Shown: positions 18,625-28,364 of the stretch, one piece after another
How the letters are laid out: each line of letters opens with the position of its first letter
How positions within the stretch are numbered: the first letter of the stretch is position 1
Assembly: GCA_963842235.1 (NCBI GenBank)
Contig: CAWJFT010000001.1
Location: 124,001 to 188,000, forward strand
From: JACDAN01 sp963842235
Lineage (GTDB): Bacteria; Actinomycetota; Thermoleophilia; Gaiellales; Gaiellaceae
Length of the DNA: 64,000 nt
Direction: 5' to 3'
Translations under genes and position numbers: made by a program
The notes under the pieces: generated by a model
What the model saw: only the letters and a program-made list of their open reading frames with translations
The model's database searches: none
What the model was told of the DNA's origin: nothing

Positions 18625-21600
18625 ATGCGTGAGCTCCTGGGTAGAGGCGCACGGCCGGGGCTGGCGACGCTGCTCGCCGTCGGCCTCCTTTCCGCGGGCG
18701 CGGCCGGAGCCGCAACGCCCGCGCCGGACGGCCCGGGAGCACTCTCGCACTTCGACCTGGCGCGCAAGGACTGTCTCGGCACGGCCCGCAACCGGACGTC
18801 CAAGACCTGGTACACGGTCGCGGACGGCGTCCTGAGCGACGTCTACTACCCGACCGCCGACAACACGAACGTCGAAACGCTCCAGTACGTCGTCACCGAC
18901 GGCTCGACGTTCACCGATCTCCAGACACGCGACATGACGTACACCGTCTCCGCGCTGGATCGGAGCGGGATGACCTGCCGCGTCACGGCGACGGCGAAGA
19001 GCGGCAAGTACCGGCTCGTGACCGACTTCGTCACCGATCCGAGGCGGAACGCCGTCCTCATGCGCACGACGTTCAAGTCGCTCGTCGGTCCGGCGGGCCG
19101 CTACCGGCTCTACGTGCGCTTCGATCCCACCGTCAACGGCAACGGCGGCGGCGGGAGTGGCAACGGCGGCGCCGACTCCGGAACGGTCGACACCTCGACC
19201 GGTCACGACGTGCTCGTCGCGTCCGACCCGGTGACGGCGACGAACGCCGCGAACCGCGACTACGCCCAGCCGGTCTCGATCGCGCTGGACTCCTCGAAAC
19301 CGTTCACGCAAGTCACGAACGGCTTCGCGGGAGCCGCCAGCGACGGGCTGACCCAGCTCGACGCGGCGCATGCTCTGTCCACGACCTACACGGATGCGAG
19401 CAATGGGAATCTCGTCCAGACGGCGCGCCTGGCGCTCCAGCGGGCACTCGACGACCTTCACGCTCGCCCTCGGCTTCGGCTCGAGCGAGAGCGAGGCGGT
19501 TCGCACCGCGGAGCGCTCCCTCGACAAGGGCTTCCAATCGGCGCGCAAGCGCTACGAGTCGGGTTGGGCCGCCTACGACCGGAAGCTGAAGCAGCCCCCG
19601 TCGCGCTTCGCCGGGAGCTCGAAACAGCGCTGGAGGGAGCTCGTCGCCGAGTACTTCCTCAGCGCGAATGTCGTGAAGGCCTCAGAGGACAAGACCTTCC
19701 CCGGGGCGATCGTCGCGAGCCTCGCCTCGCCGTGGGGCCAGGCCGTCTCGGCGGGCGACCCGAACAACACGTACTTCGGCTCCTATCGCGAGGTGTTCTC
19801 CCGCGATCTCTACGAGGCCTGGACGGCGCTGCTCGTCGACGGTGATCTCAGCACCGCCCGCGACACCGTCCGGTTCCTGTTCGAGCGCCAGCAGCTGCCG
19901 GACGGCTCGATGCCGCGGAACAGCCTGGTCAACGGCAAGCTCGCGCCAGATTCCTTCGGCACGCAGCTCGACGAGACGGCGTACCCGATCCTGATGGCGT
20001 ACCAGCTCGGGATGACTGACGCGAGCCTGTACGCGAACCATGTGAAGCGGGCCGCCTACTTCCTGATCGCCCACGGTCCGGCGTTCGGCGTCGAGCGCTG
20101 GGAGGAGCAGGACGGCTATTCGCCGTCGACGATCGCCGCGGAAATCGCCGGCTTGATCGGCGCCGCCGAGCTCGCTCGGGCGAACGGCGACAACGTCTCA
20201 GCCGCCCTCTTCCGGGGGGTGGCCGACGACTACCAGCGCTCGATCAAGGGCTGGACGGTGACGACGAACGGGCCGCTCAATGCGCAGCCGTACTTCATCC
20301 GGCTCTCGAAGACGGGCGACCCGAATGCGGCGATCTCGTACAACGTCGGAAACGGCGGGCCGACGCTCGACCAGCGCGCCGTCATCGACGCCGGCTTCCT
20401 CGAGCTCTCGCGCCTGGGCGCCTTCGCGGCGAGCGACCCCGACATCCTCCGGTCGCTGCCGATCGTCGACGCGACGATCCGGAGCACCACCGCAAGCGGG
20501 CCAGGCTGGCACCGCTACAACGGCGACGGGTACGGCGACCGGGCAAGTGACGGCCGTCCCTGGGCGCCCTCCGGCCAGGGCACTGGACATCTCTGGCCGG
20601 CGCTCTCCTCCGAGCGGGGCGAGCACTCGCTCCAGACAGGCGACCGGGCGACGGCCAGGAGCCTCCTCGACTCGATGGATCGATTCGCCGGCGGAGTGGG
20701 GCTGATCCCCGAGCAGGATTGGGAGCTCCCGGACCTGCCGCGCTCGCCGTTCGGCACCGATCCAACGACCGCCTCGATCGGGTTCGTGAACGGAGAGCCC
20801 GCAGGCTCCGCGAATCCCCTCACCTGGTCGGCCGCGTCCTACGTTCGCTTCCTCGGCGATCTCGTCGCCGGCCGCGTGGTGGAACAGCCCGCGGCCACGT
20901 TCGACCGCTACGTCCGGCATGCGCAGGGGCAGACGACCCTGACGGTGACCGCGCCGGCCGACCAGTCGGCGGTGAGCGGCTCGCCGGTCACCGTCACCGG
21001 CACGACGGCGCCCGGAAACACGGTCTACGTCGCCGCGACGAACATCGACCAGAGCCCGCAGACGACGACCGCGTCCACCCCTGCGAACCCGGACGGGTCA
21101 TTCAGCGTCGCCGTCCCGATCGCGGGCGGAACGACGGTGCTGAATGTCGTCGCAGTGAGTCCGACGGGCGCGACAGCACACGTGAAGCGGACGGTCGTCT
21201 TCGACTTTACGCCCGGAACCGTCGTCCTCGATGTCGCCGACCCGTCGAACGACGACAACGGCCCCGGCAACTACGCCTATCCGACGTCCAGCAACTTCAA
21301 GCCGGGCGCTTTCGACATGCAGCAGTTCCAGGTGATCGTCTCACCCGACCAGCAGACGGTCACGTTCAAGGTGAAGATCCGCGACCTGACGCCGACCTTC
21401 GGGAGCCCGCTCGGCGCCCAGCTCGTGGACGTGTACGTGCGCGTTCCGGGCGCGTCGCCGACGAGCACGGCGGCCTCGTTCCCGCAGCGGAACTACGTGA
21501 TCGACCCGGGCTCGGCGTGGAGCCGGCTGCTCGAGGTGCAGGGCTTCGGTCAGCGCTATGTCGACGCGACGGGCGCGACGCTCGGCACGATCGCGATCAG

Positions 21601-21925
21601 CGCGAACGCGATCTCGCACTTCATCACGTTCAGCGTCCCGGCGTCGAGCCTCGGCGGCGCTCCCGGCTCAGGCTGGGGCTTCACGGTCGTCCTCACCGGC
21701 CAGGACGGCTTCTCGCCGGACCAGGCGCGTGGGTTCGCGCCGACGCCGCAGGACTTCCTGTTCGGGGTCTGCGCGGCGCCGAGCAGCGATCCGCACTGCA
21801 CGTTCAATCCGGGCGCAGTGCCGAAGGCGCTTGACGTGATCACCCCACCGGGCGTGGAGCAGTCCCAGGAGCTCGACTACACGCTCGTCAGCCCGGTCAT
21901 GCTTCAGGGCGTCTTCGTCCCCTAG
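18625..21925 (+). CDS. Secreted glucodextranase-type GH15 enzyme, frameshifted
   Basis: An exported exo-glycosidase of about 1,100 residues with the glucodextranase layout. There is a signal peptide (to about residue 32), an N-terminal beta domain (LARKDCLGTARNRTSKTWYT) and a GH15 (alpha/alpha)6 catalytic domain. The catalytic part has EVFSRDLYEAWTALLVDGD, ERWEEQDGYSPST (probable general acid Glu) and IPEQDWELPDLP (probable base Glu). An Ig-like domain (TLTVTAPADQSAVSG) and a C-terminal sugar-binding-like domain (VVLDVADPSNDDNGPGNY) follow. The family releases glucose from alpha-1,6 or alpha-1,4 glucans. One extra base near 19455 splits the reading frame. The ATG at 18625 lacks a ribosome site. 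The last four bases overlap the convergent ABC gene. Confidence 0.85.
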
Positions 21926-23457
21926 CGGTGCAGCTCCAGCTCCTCGTCGGCCTGCTCGATCACGAGCGGGTCGTGGGTTGCGCAGACCACCGTCGTTCCG
22001 CGCTCCTCGACGAGGCGGGCGAGGAGCGCCCCGATCTCGAGCGCGTTCGCCGCATCGAGCCGTGCGGTCGGCTCGTCCGCCAGCAGGAGCTCCGGACTGG
22101 CCGCCACGGCCCGAGCGATCGCGACCCGCTGCCGCTCGCCCATCGAGAGCCGCGCCACGCGCTGACCGGCAAGCTCGGCGAGGCCGACCGAGCTCAACGC
22201 GGCTTCGGCGTCCCCGTTTGCAGAGCCGCGCGCGGCGAGCGTCAGCTCCACGTTCTCCTGCGCGGTCAGGAACGGCACGAGGCTCGTGTCCTGTGCGATC
22301 ACGCCGAGCCGCGTCCTCCGCAGGGCCGCGCGGGCGGCGCGATCGAGGCTCGAGACGACCTCCCCGAGGACAACCACCTCGCCATCTGACGGCAGCTCGA
22401 GTCCGGCGAGCAGGTTCAAGAGCGTGCTCTTGCCGGACCCAGACGGGCCCGTAACCACCGTGAACCGTCCGCCGTTCAGCCGTGCCGAGAAGTCGGCGAA
22501 GACGTCGGTGCTCCACCGTCCCGAGCCGAAGCGCTTGCCGACGCTGCGGAGCTCCGCAACGGGCCGGCCGGCCGGGCGGGTCCGCCGCACGGGCGCCGTG
22601 ACCTGGGGCTCCGGCTCCGGAGCGTCCTCGTCGCCGCTGATGACGATCTCGCTTCCCTCGACCCGGGCATGGGCTCGGGTGATGATCCGGCCACGGTGGA
22701 GAAACTCCTCGGGGAGGCGGATCCACCCGCCTCGCCCGACGACGATCGACTCACCGTCTGCGCCGTCGCGTCCGATCTCGGCGCTCACGCGTCCGTCTCG
22801 GACGTGGACGATCCGGTCCGCGATCGCGGCCGAGGCGGGATCGTGACTGACGACGATCGCGCTTCCCGACTCGGCGCGGACGATCTGCTCGATGAGGCGG
22901 TAGACGCCGGCCGCGTTCTCCGAGTCGAGCTCGGCCGTCGGCTCGTCTGCGAGCAGGAGCCGAGGACGCCGGCCGACCGCGGCCGCGACGGCGATCCGCT
23001 GCTGCTCGCCGCCCGAGAGCTCGAACGGATGCGCCCCCGCGCGGTCGGCTAGGCCGACGACGTCGAGGAGCGCGTCGGCGCGCTCCAGCTGGCGTTTTCG
23101 AGGCACGCCGGCGAGACCCAGCGGGAAGGCCACGAGCTCGCGGGCGGTCAGCTCGGGAGCGAGCGCCGCGGCGTAGTGCTGATCGGCGTAGCCGAGGAAA
23201 CGTCCGCGAAAGTCGTCGAGCCGCCTCCGGCCGATGCGGCGGAGGTCGACGCCGAGCACGTCGACTCGTCCTGCCGACGGTCGGTCGAAGCCGGCGAGGA
23301 TCCGCAGCATCGTCGTCTTCCCTGAGCCGCTCGGCCCGAAGACGACGACGATCTCTCCCTCGCGCACGGTGAACGTGAGGCCCTGCAGCGCGGCCGAGCC
23401 GCCGTCCTCCGTCGGATAGACGCGGAAGACGTGATCGAGCTCGACGACGTGTGTCAT
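21922..23457 (-). CDS. ABC transporter, two fused ATPase domains (LolD/MacB-like)
   Basis: A 511-residue protein with two complete nucleotide-binding domains. Domain 1 has Walker A GPSGSGKTTMLRILAG, signature LSGGEQQRIAVAAAV and Walker B LLLADEPTAELDSEN. Domain 2 has GPSGSGKSTLLNLLAG, LSMGERQRVAIARAV and LLLADEPTARLDAAN. A linker of about 90 residues joins them. Each half resembles the LolD/MacB-type ATPases that serve FtsX-like permeases. Its ATG overlaps the stop of the 1,025-residue permease (ATGA). With one fused ATPase and one 10-TM permease, the transporter may be an asymmetric single unit. Confidence 0.93.
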   Translation of the reverse strand: MTHVVELDHVFRVYPTEDGGSAALQGLTFTVREGEIVVVFGPSGSGKTTMLRILAGFDRPSAGRVDVLGVDLRRIGRRRLDDFRGRFLGYADQHYAAALAPELTARELVAFPLGLAGVPRKRQLERADALLDVVGLADRAGAHPFELSGGEQQRIAVAAAVGRRPRLLLADEPTAELDSENAAGVYRLIEQIVRAESGSAIVVSHDPASAAIADRIVHVRDGRVSAEIGRDGADGESIVVGRGGWIRLPEEFLHRGRIITRAHARVEGSEIVISGDEDAPEPEPQVTAPVRRTRPAGRPVAELRSVGKRFGSGRWSTDVFADFSARLNGGRFTVVTGPSGSGKSTLLNLLAGLELPSDGEVVVLGEVVSSLDRAARAALRRTRLGVIAQDTSLVPFLTAQENVELTLAARGSANGDAEAALSSVGLAELAGQRVARLSMGERQRVAIARAVAASPELLLADEPTARLDAANALEIGALLARLVEERGTTVVCATHDPLVIEQADEELELHR

Positions 23458-26400
23458 CGGGCTTCACCGCTCCGGGCGGGAACGGGGCCGGAGAAGGCGC
23501 GCCGGGTCGCCAAGCTCAGCATCACGCCGAGCGCGATCGCGAAGCAGAGCAGGCCGAGCGCCAGCTCCAGCCACCCCACGTCGACGCGCAGCGGCGGCAT
23601 CGGCGTTGCGCGGCCGGCGCCGACTGAGACGAGGCGGGTCACGACGGTCGTCAGCAGCGCGCCGGTGACGAGGCCGCAAAGGACGCCGAAAGCGGCGATG
23701 CTCGCGATTCGCAGGACGAGCTGGCGGCGCAACGTCGCCGGAGCGAGGCCCTGTGATTCGAGGTCGAAGAAGTCTCCGGACTCGTCTCGCTGCTCGACCG
23801 ACACGACCAGAAGGACGGCGAGCACGGCCAGGATGAGCGCGAGGAGGCTCCCGGCGGCCAGCACGGCCACCGTTCCCCGGGCGAGCGGATCGTCGCGCAG
23901 CTCTGACTCGATAGCCCGCCGCGAGGTCACGGCGACCGGCGTGCCTCCGGCCTCGCGCTCCAGCGTCCTCGAGAGCCCGGGCGGGCCGGCGATCCAGGCT
24001 TCGTCCGCAACGGCGGCGCCGGGCGACGACGCGCTGACTGCCGTCTCGAGCGCGCCTTCGTCCGCGACCACGAAGGGGCAGCGCAGCGTCGGAAAGAGCG
24101 ACGCGCGCGCGACGAGCTGGGCATTGACGGTCGCCGGTCCGACCGACAGCGGTACGACTCCGTCCTCGCCGGCCCGGTCGACGAGCGAGCTGCAGGCGAT
24201 CACGGGGACCGGGCTGCCGTCGGTGGGCTGGCGCGGCCTCACCCTGAACGCGCGCTCTCGGGTCAGCAGATAGCGGATTCGAAGGGAGTCGCGTGCGGGA
24301 GATCCCGTCGGCGACGCCTCGGTCGCCGCGACCCAGCCGCGGTAGTCGACCGGCACGGCCTTTGGCCCGCCCGGCGTGGAGACGCTCGGCTGCCCGAACG
24401 CGACCCGACCCACGCTGAAGACGTCCGGCGCTGCGCCCTCGGCGGCGGCGTGGGCGGCAGAGAAGGCCTCCGCAGGCGGCATCTCCAGGGACAGGGCCAG
24501 CACCGTTCCCCCACGCGCTGAGGCTGGAAGGCGCGCCTGCAGGACGGTGCGTCCGTCCCGCGCCTCGCCGAGGTCGAGCGCCAGGTAGGTGCCGCGCTCG
24601 GTGCGGATGCTCGCCGTCGTCACGAACGAGTCGCCGCGCACGCTGACGGGAAGCGAGAGCGTCTCCGCGTCTACCGGGAGCCGCGGGCCGGTGGGTCGCA
24701 GCGGGCGCTGGGGAGCAATGCGGCGGGCCAGCTCGGCCGGGGAAGCCTCGGCGAAATCGCTCCGCCACCGCAGCCGGGGGAGGGCGTCGCTCGGGACACC
24801 GAGCACATCGACCGTGCTCCCGAGATTGAGCGACGGCGCCTGCCCATCCCTCCGGATCACAGGCACTGCATCCCGCGCCGCGTACGCAGCTCCGATGGGC
24901 GCCCCGCCCGGCGCACGGCCCGGGTGGGCCTTCCTCACCGCGTAGTCGAGCGGCACGGCAAAGGCCGCTTCCGCTCGCTCCCCTTCCAGCAGGGTCGAGC
25001 GATACGTTGCGGCGAACACCGCAAGCCCGACGCTGACCACGAGGAATCCGACCGTGACGAGCTGGGTTCCCGGGTTACGCGCGGCCGAAAGGAGCGCGAG
25101 CCGGAGCGAAGGACGAGCTCGCGGCGCGAGTCGCTCGGCGAGGCGGAACGCTGGGGCCGTCAAGCGCGCGGCGAGAATCGCGGCGGCCACGATCAGCAGT
25201 CCCGGAACGAGCAGGAGCACGATCCCGGTCCCCCGGTCGCGGGCGAGCGTCTCCGGATCCGTCTGCCCGACGGCGAGTGCGACGGCGACCGCCAAGACCG
25301 CGGCGCCTGCCACTGCATCAAGCAGCGAGAGCCCTCGTCCGCGGACGAGGACCGGCCGCGAGCGCGTCGTCGCGAAGAGGATCAGGACGCCGAGGCCGGC
25401 GAGTAGCGCTGCGAGGCCGATCCCGGTCGGCGAGAGAATCGTCCGTTCGAGGAGCGGCCACACCGGCGTGTCTGTCGCCTGGGCGAGGACTGCGGCGGCG
25501 AGCGCGCCCACCACCCAACCAAGGGCGGCTGCCGGGACGACGATCGCGGTCGCCTCGGCTGCAGCGAGCAGATCCGTCTGCCAGCGCCTGGCCCCGAAGC
25601 GCCGAAGCCGCCGCGAGGCGGAGCGGGCGCCCGACCGGAGCGTCGAGGCAGCGACGATCGCGAAGACGAGGAAGAGCACGGCGCACTCGGCGCCGACGAG
25701 GAGCAGACGACGGTAGGCGACGCGCGCGTCGAGCGCGACGTCGTCCAGCGAGGCAGCCGGAGCGCTCAGCCCGAAGCGGATCGACGCGGCCTGGAGGCGG
25801 GTACGCGCGCGTGTGAGATCCCGCTCGAGATCGTCGAGCGTCCATGCCGTCGGCCGTGCCGAGGCGAGCGGCGCCGACCACGTGTAGCTATGAAACGACG
25901 ATCCGAATGCCGGGAGTCGCGCGGCGCCCTCGACGCCCTCGGCGACGAGCAAGCGAACGCCTGGCGTGACGGTTCCGAGGGCGCGACGCACGGGCGTTCC
26001 GGGACGAGGCTCAACAGCGCCGACGACCGGCAGGGCGGAGATGCTCGGCAGCGGCCCAGCGCCGACGAGAGCGGTCTCGCAGCGTGACGGGCTGCAGGCA
26101 CGAGGAAGCCGGCCACGCTCGACGACGAACCACTTCGACAGGTCATCCGCGGCCGCAAGCCGAACGACCTGTCCCTCCAGTCGGATCTCGCGGTAGACGA
26201 GCGTTCTCGCGCTCTGAGCGAGCCCCACCGCGCTCAGCGCCGCACGCGCCTGCCGGTCGAGCTCGTCCGGCCGTTCGGAGGGCGAGCTGCCGACCCCGAC
26301 CCACGTCACTTCCACGTCCCGCGCGTTCGCGGGAAGCTGGTCGACCGCGTCTGCCACGGCCCGGTTCTCGACGATCGCGCTCGCCGCGAACGCGGCCGCA

Positions 26401-26531
26401 AGCGCGCAAGACGCGAGGGCGACCCCGAACGCCGCAACGGACATCGGGCGCCGCGCCGCGATGACCCGCCGCGCAGCAAAGCGCAGCGGGAAGCCGATCC
26501 GCCGGACGAGCTCCGCCATCGTGCCAGCCAT
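23454..26531 (-). CDS. ABC transporter permease, FtsX type, 10 TM segments
   Basis: A 1,025-residue membrane protein. One TM segment lies near residues 30-52 and a large extracellular part follows. Five or six TM segments fall between about 275 and 530, then a second large extracellular part of about 330 residues. Three TM segments sit in the C-terminal 150 residues (LAAGSLLALILAVLAVLLVV and two more). This is the duplicated FtsX-domain layout of permeases that move lipids or lipoproteins or transmit mechanical force. The substrate is unknown. The preceding gene upstream is the DppB-type permease, 19 bases away. The gene overlaps its ATPase partner by 4 bases and the frame is intact. Confidence 0.88.
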   Translation of the reverse strand: MAGTMAELVRRIGFPLRFAARRVIAARRPMSVAAFGVALASCALAAAFAASAIVENRAVADAVDQLPANARDVEVTWVGVGSSPSERPDELDRQARAALSAVGLAQSARTLVYREIRLEGQVVRLAAADDLSKWFVVERGRLPRACSPSRCETALVGAGPLPSISALPVVGAVEPRPGTPVRRALGTVTPGVRLLVAEGVEGAARLPAFGSSFHSYTWSAPLASARPTAWTLDDLERDLTRARTRLQAASIRFGLSAPAASLDDVALDARVAYRRLLLVGAECAVLFLVFAIVAASTLRSGARSASRRLRRFGARRWQTDLLAAAEATAIVVPAAALGWVVGALAAAVLAQATDTPVWPLLERTILSPTGIGLAALLAGLGVLILFATTRSRPVLVRGRGLSLLDAVAGAAVLAVAVALAVGQTDPETLARDRGTGIVLLLVPGLLIVAAAILAARLTAPAFRLAERLAPRARPSLRLALLSAARNPGTQLVTVGFLVVSVGLAVFAATYRSTLLEGERAEAAFAVPLDYAVRKAHPGRAPGGAPIGAAYAARDAVPVIRRDGQAPSLNLGSTVDVLGVPSDALPRLRWRSDFAEASPAELARRIAPQRPLRPTGPRLPVDAETLSLPVSVRGDSFVTTASIRTERGTYLALDLGEARDGRTVLQARLPASARGGTVLALSLEMPPAEAFSAAHAAAEGAAPDVFSVGRVAFGQPSVSTPGGPKAVPVDYRGWVAATEASPTGSPARDSLRIRYLLTRERAFRVRPRQPTDGSPVPVIACSSLVDRAGEDGVVPLSVGPATVNAQLVARASLFPTLRCPFVVADEGALETAVSASSPGAAVADEAWIAGPPGLSRTLEREAGGTPVAVTSRRAIESELRDDPLARGTVAVLAAGSLLALILAVLAVLLVVSVEQRDESGDFFDLESQGLAPATLRRQLVLRIASIAAFGVLCGLVTGALLTTVVTRLVSVGAGRATPMPPLRVDVGWLELALGLLCFAIALGVMLSLATRRAFSGPVPARSGEAR

Positions 26532-26550
26532 TTCAGCGGAAAGCGGGTGT

Positions 26551-27510
26551 CTAGCTCTCGCGGATCCGCGGATCCAGAGCGGCGAGGGCGATGTCGGACA
26601 GCAGGTTGGCGAGGACGATAGCCGTCGTCAGCGCGACGGTGAGGCCGATTGTGAGCGGGTAGTCGCCCGCGCCGGCCGCCGCGATGAAGTAGCGCCCGAT
26701 GCCGGGGATCGCGAAGGCCCACTCGACGACGAAGAGGCCCGTGACGAGGCTCCCGAGCAGCGGCCCCGTCATCGAGATCACCGGGATGAGCGCGGGCCGG
26801 AGCACATGCACACGGATGACGCGGGCCCGTCGCAGGCCCTTGGCGCGGGCCGCGCGAACGTACTCCGCGCCCAGCACCTCCAGCATCTCGGCCCGCAGCA
26901 CACGGGCGATCAGCGCCATCGGGACGAGTGACAAGACGAAAGAGGGGAGGAGCTTCGAGCGCCAACCGTCCCAGCCGAAGACCGGAACGACGCCGGCCTT
27001 CACCGCCAGCAGCCAGCCGAGCATGGCGGCGACGAAGAAGTTCGGTATGCCCATGGTCACGCCGATGAGGGCAGTCGCGACGCGGTCGAAGAGGCTGCCG
27101 CTCCACAGCGCGGCGAAGACCCCTAATGGCACGCCGAACAAGAACGCCCAGCCGAGCGCGAGTAACACCAGCTCCAGCGTGACCGGCCCCTGCTCGCGGA
27201 GGATCGAGTTGACCGTCCGGTACTCGAAGGTGAAGGTCGGACCGAGGTCGAATCGTGCCAGCGAGCGCATGTAGCGGCCGTACTGCACGTACCAGGGCTT
27301 GTCGAGCCCCATCTTCCGCTCCTTGTTCCGCCTGATCCCCTCGGGCTGGTAGTCCGAGTACTTGACCCAGGCGACATTCGAGAGCCCGAGGAGCGGCGCA
27401 TGGCGAAGTGGGCTGCTGTCGATCGCCTTCATCAGGCCGAAGAGGATCGTCACGCAGACGAACAGGACGGGAATCGTCCAGAGCGTGCGCTTGACCGCGA
27501 ACGCGAGCAT
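26551..27510 (-). CDS. Oligopeptide ABC transporter permease, DppB/OppB type
   Basis: A 319-residue inner-membrane permease with six predicted TM segments. It carries the EAA loop (YVRAARAKGLRRARVIRVHVL, near residues 218-238) that contacts the ATPases, and the family N-terminus KRTLWTIPVLFVCVTILFGL. Dpp/Opp importers need a second permease (DppC) and two ATPases; none is in this window. Its ATG shares one base with the CGNR gene stop (TGATG), so it is translated with that gene. The oligopeptide-binding lipoprotein at 28365 is divergent and is the probable partner. Confidence 0.9.
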   Translation of the reverse strand: MLAFAVKRTLWTIPVLFVCVTILFGLMKAIDSSPLRHAPLLGLSNVAWVKYSDYQPEGIRRNKERKMGLDKPWYVQYGRYMRSLARFDLGPTFTFEYRTVNSILREQGPVTLELVLLALGWAFLFGVPLGVFAALWSGSLFDRVATALIGVTMGIPNFFVAAMLGWLLAVKAGVVPVFGWDGWRSKLLPSFVLSLVPMALIARVLRAEMLEVLGAEYVRAARAKGLRRARVIRVHVLRPALIPVISMTGPLLGSLVTGLFVVEWAFAIPGIGRYFIAAAGAGDYPLTIGLTVALTTAIVLANLLSDIALAALDPRIRES

Positions 27511-28151
27511 CAGCCCTGCGTCGCCTCATTCCGTGCTCGCGCTGCGTGACGCCGCGCCTTCGCGCGGTTGCCGCACACAGCCATCGTGCACCAGCGTCTG
27601 CGTCCGCGGGTGTCCAGGAAGAGCCAGCCGCAACCGTCTCCGGGGCACCGCCCGACGGAGGCGAGATCGGTCGAAGCGAGGAGGTCGCCTGCGACTCGCC
27701 CGACCTCGAGCGCCGGCAGGTCGAGGCCGACGCTCTCGGGGATCACCCAGCGGCGACCCGGCGGCTCGTCTTTCACGAGCACGGCCGCTACCGAGGCTGC
27801 ATGCGCCTCGGCGGCGACCGTGTCCCAGGCGGCGGGAGAGGAATCGGTGCAGACCGCGTAGAGGCCGTCACGCAGCGCGAGCACCCGCTCGACCACTCGC
27901 GCCGCCTTCGCAGGCTCGTGCGTCGCGCTTCGGCGTAGGCGCGCGGCGGCGGGTGCAGCGATCAGCCCAGCCTCCCGGGCCCACAGAACGAGGTGGTCGT
28001 AGCTCGTCAGATACTCGCGCGGCTCGGGCGTGCCCCACCCGGCACGCGTGTTGCAGAAGTCGAGCGCAAGGTCGTCCGCTACGGGCGCAGGGAGCAGGAG
28101 CCCGTCGACAAGCCGCTGATAGCGAGGAAGCTCGCCGGCTTCACTAACCAC
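27510..28151 (-). CDS. CGNR zinc-finger / ABATE-domain regulator
   Basis: A 213-residue cytosolic protein. The N-terminal two-thirds is the ABATE (putative stress-induced regulator) domain, beginning LALDFCNTRAGWG. The C-terminal CGNR domain has CPGDGCGWLFLD, RRRWCTMAVCGNRAKARRH; its four Cys probably bind zinc and it resembles a DNA-binding element. The start is a GTG at 28151 overlapped by an inverted repeat (28142-28168), a possible self-control site. It is coupled to the DppB-type gene by a TGATG junction, so it may regulate the peptide transporter. Confidence 0.88.
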   Translation of the reverse strand: MVSEAGELPRYQRLVDGLLLPAPVADDLALDFCNTRAGWGTPEPREYLTSYDHLVLWAREAGLIAAPAAARLRRSATHEPAKAARVVERVLALRDGLYAVCTDSSPAAWDTVAAEAHAASVAAVLVKDEPPGRRWVIPESVGLDLPALEVGRVAGDLLASTDLASVGRCPGDGCGWLFLDTRGRRRWCTMAVCGNRAKARRHAARARNEATQG

Positions 28152-28168
28152 AAGAAGGCAGGTTAGTG
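28142..28168. promoter_or_regulatory. Inverted repeat at the CGNR gene start (possible operator)
   Basis: CACTAACC (28142-28149) and GGTTAGTG (28161-28168) are perfect complements 11 bases apart and cover the GTG start of the CGNR gene. The sequence around it is less G+C-rich than its neighbours. It could be an operator in the divergent region shared with the peptide-binding protein, or a hairpin that masks the start codon. Confidence 0.4.
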
Positions 28169-28364
28169 GTTAGGAATTCGGACCGCAAGACCGTGGTTGC
28201 TGAACCGGCTCAAACCACGGTGCAGTTCGACCGTCATAACAAGAAGCAGAGCGTCGCCTTACAGGATCTTCAAATGGGTTTCACCTTGCGTTGAAAGCAC
28301 ATGGGTACGGTCGTTCGACAACAACGGGTTGCAAGCAGACCCACCTAGAGGGGGGAACCACCTG

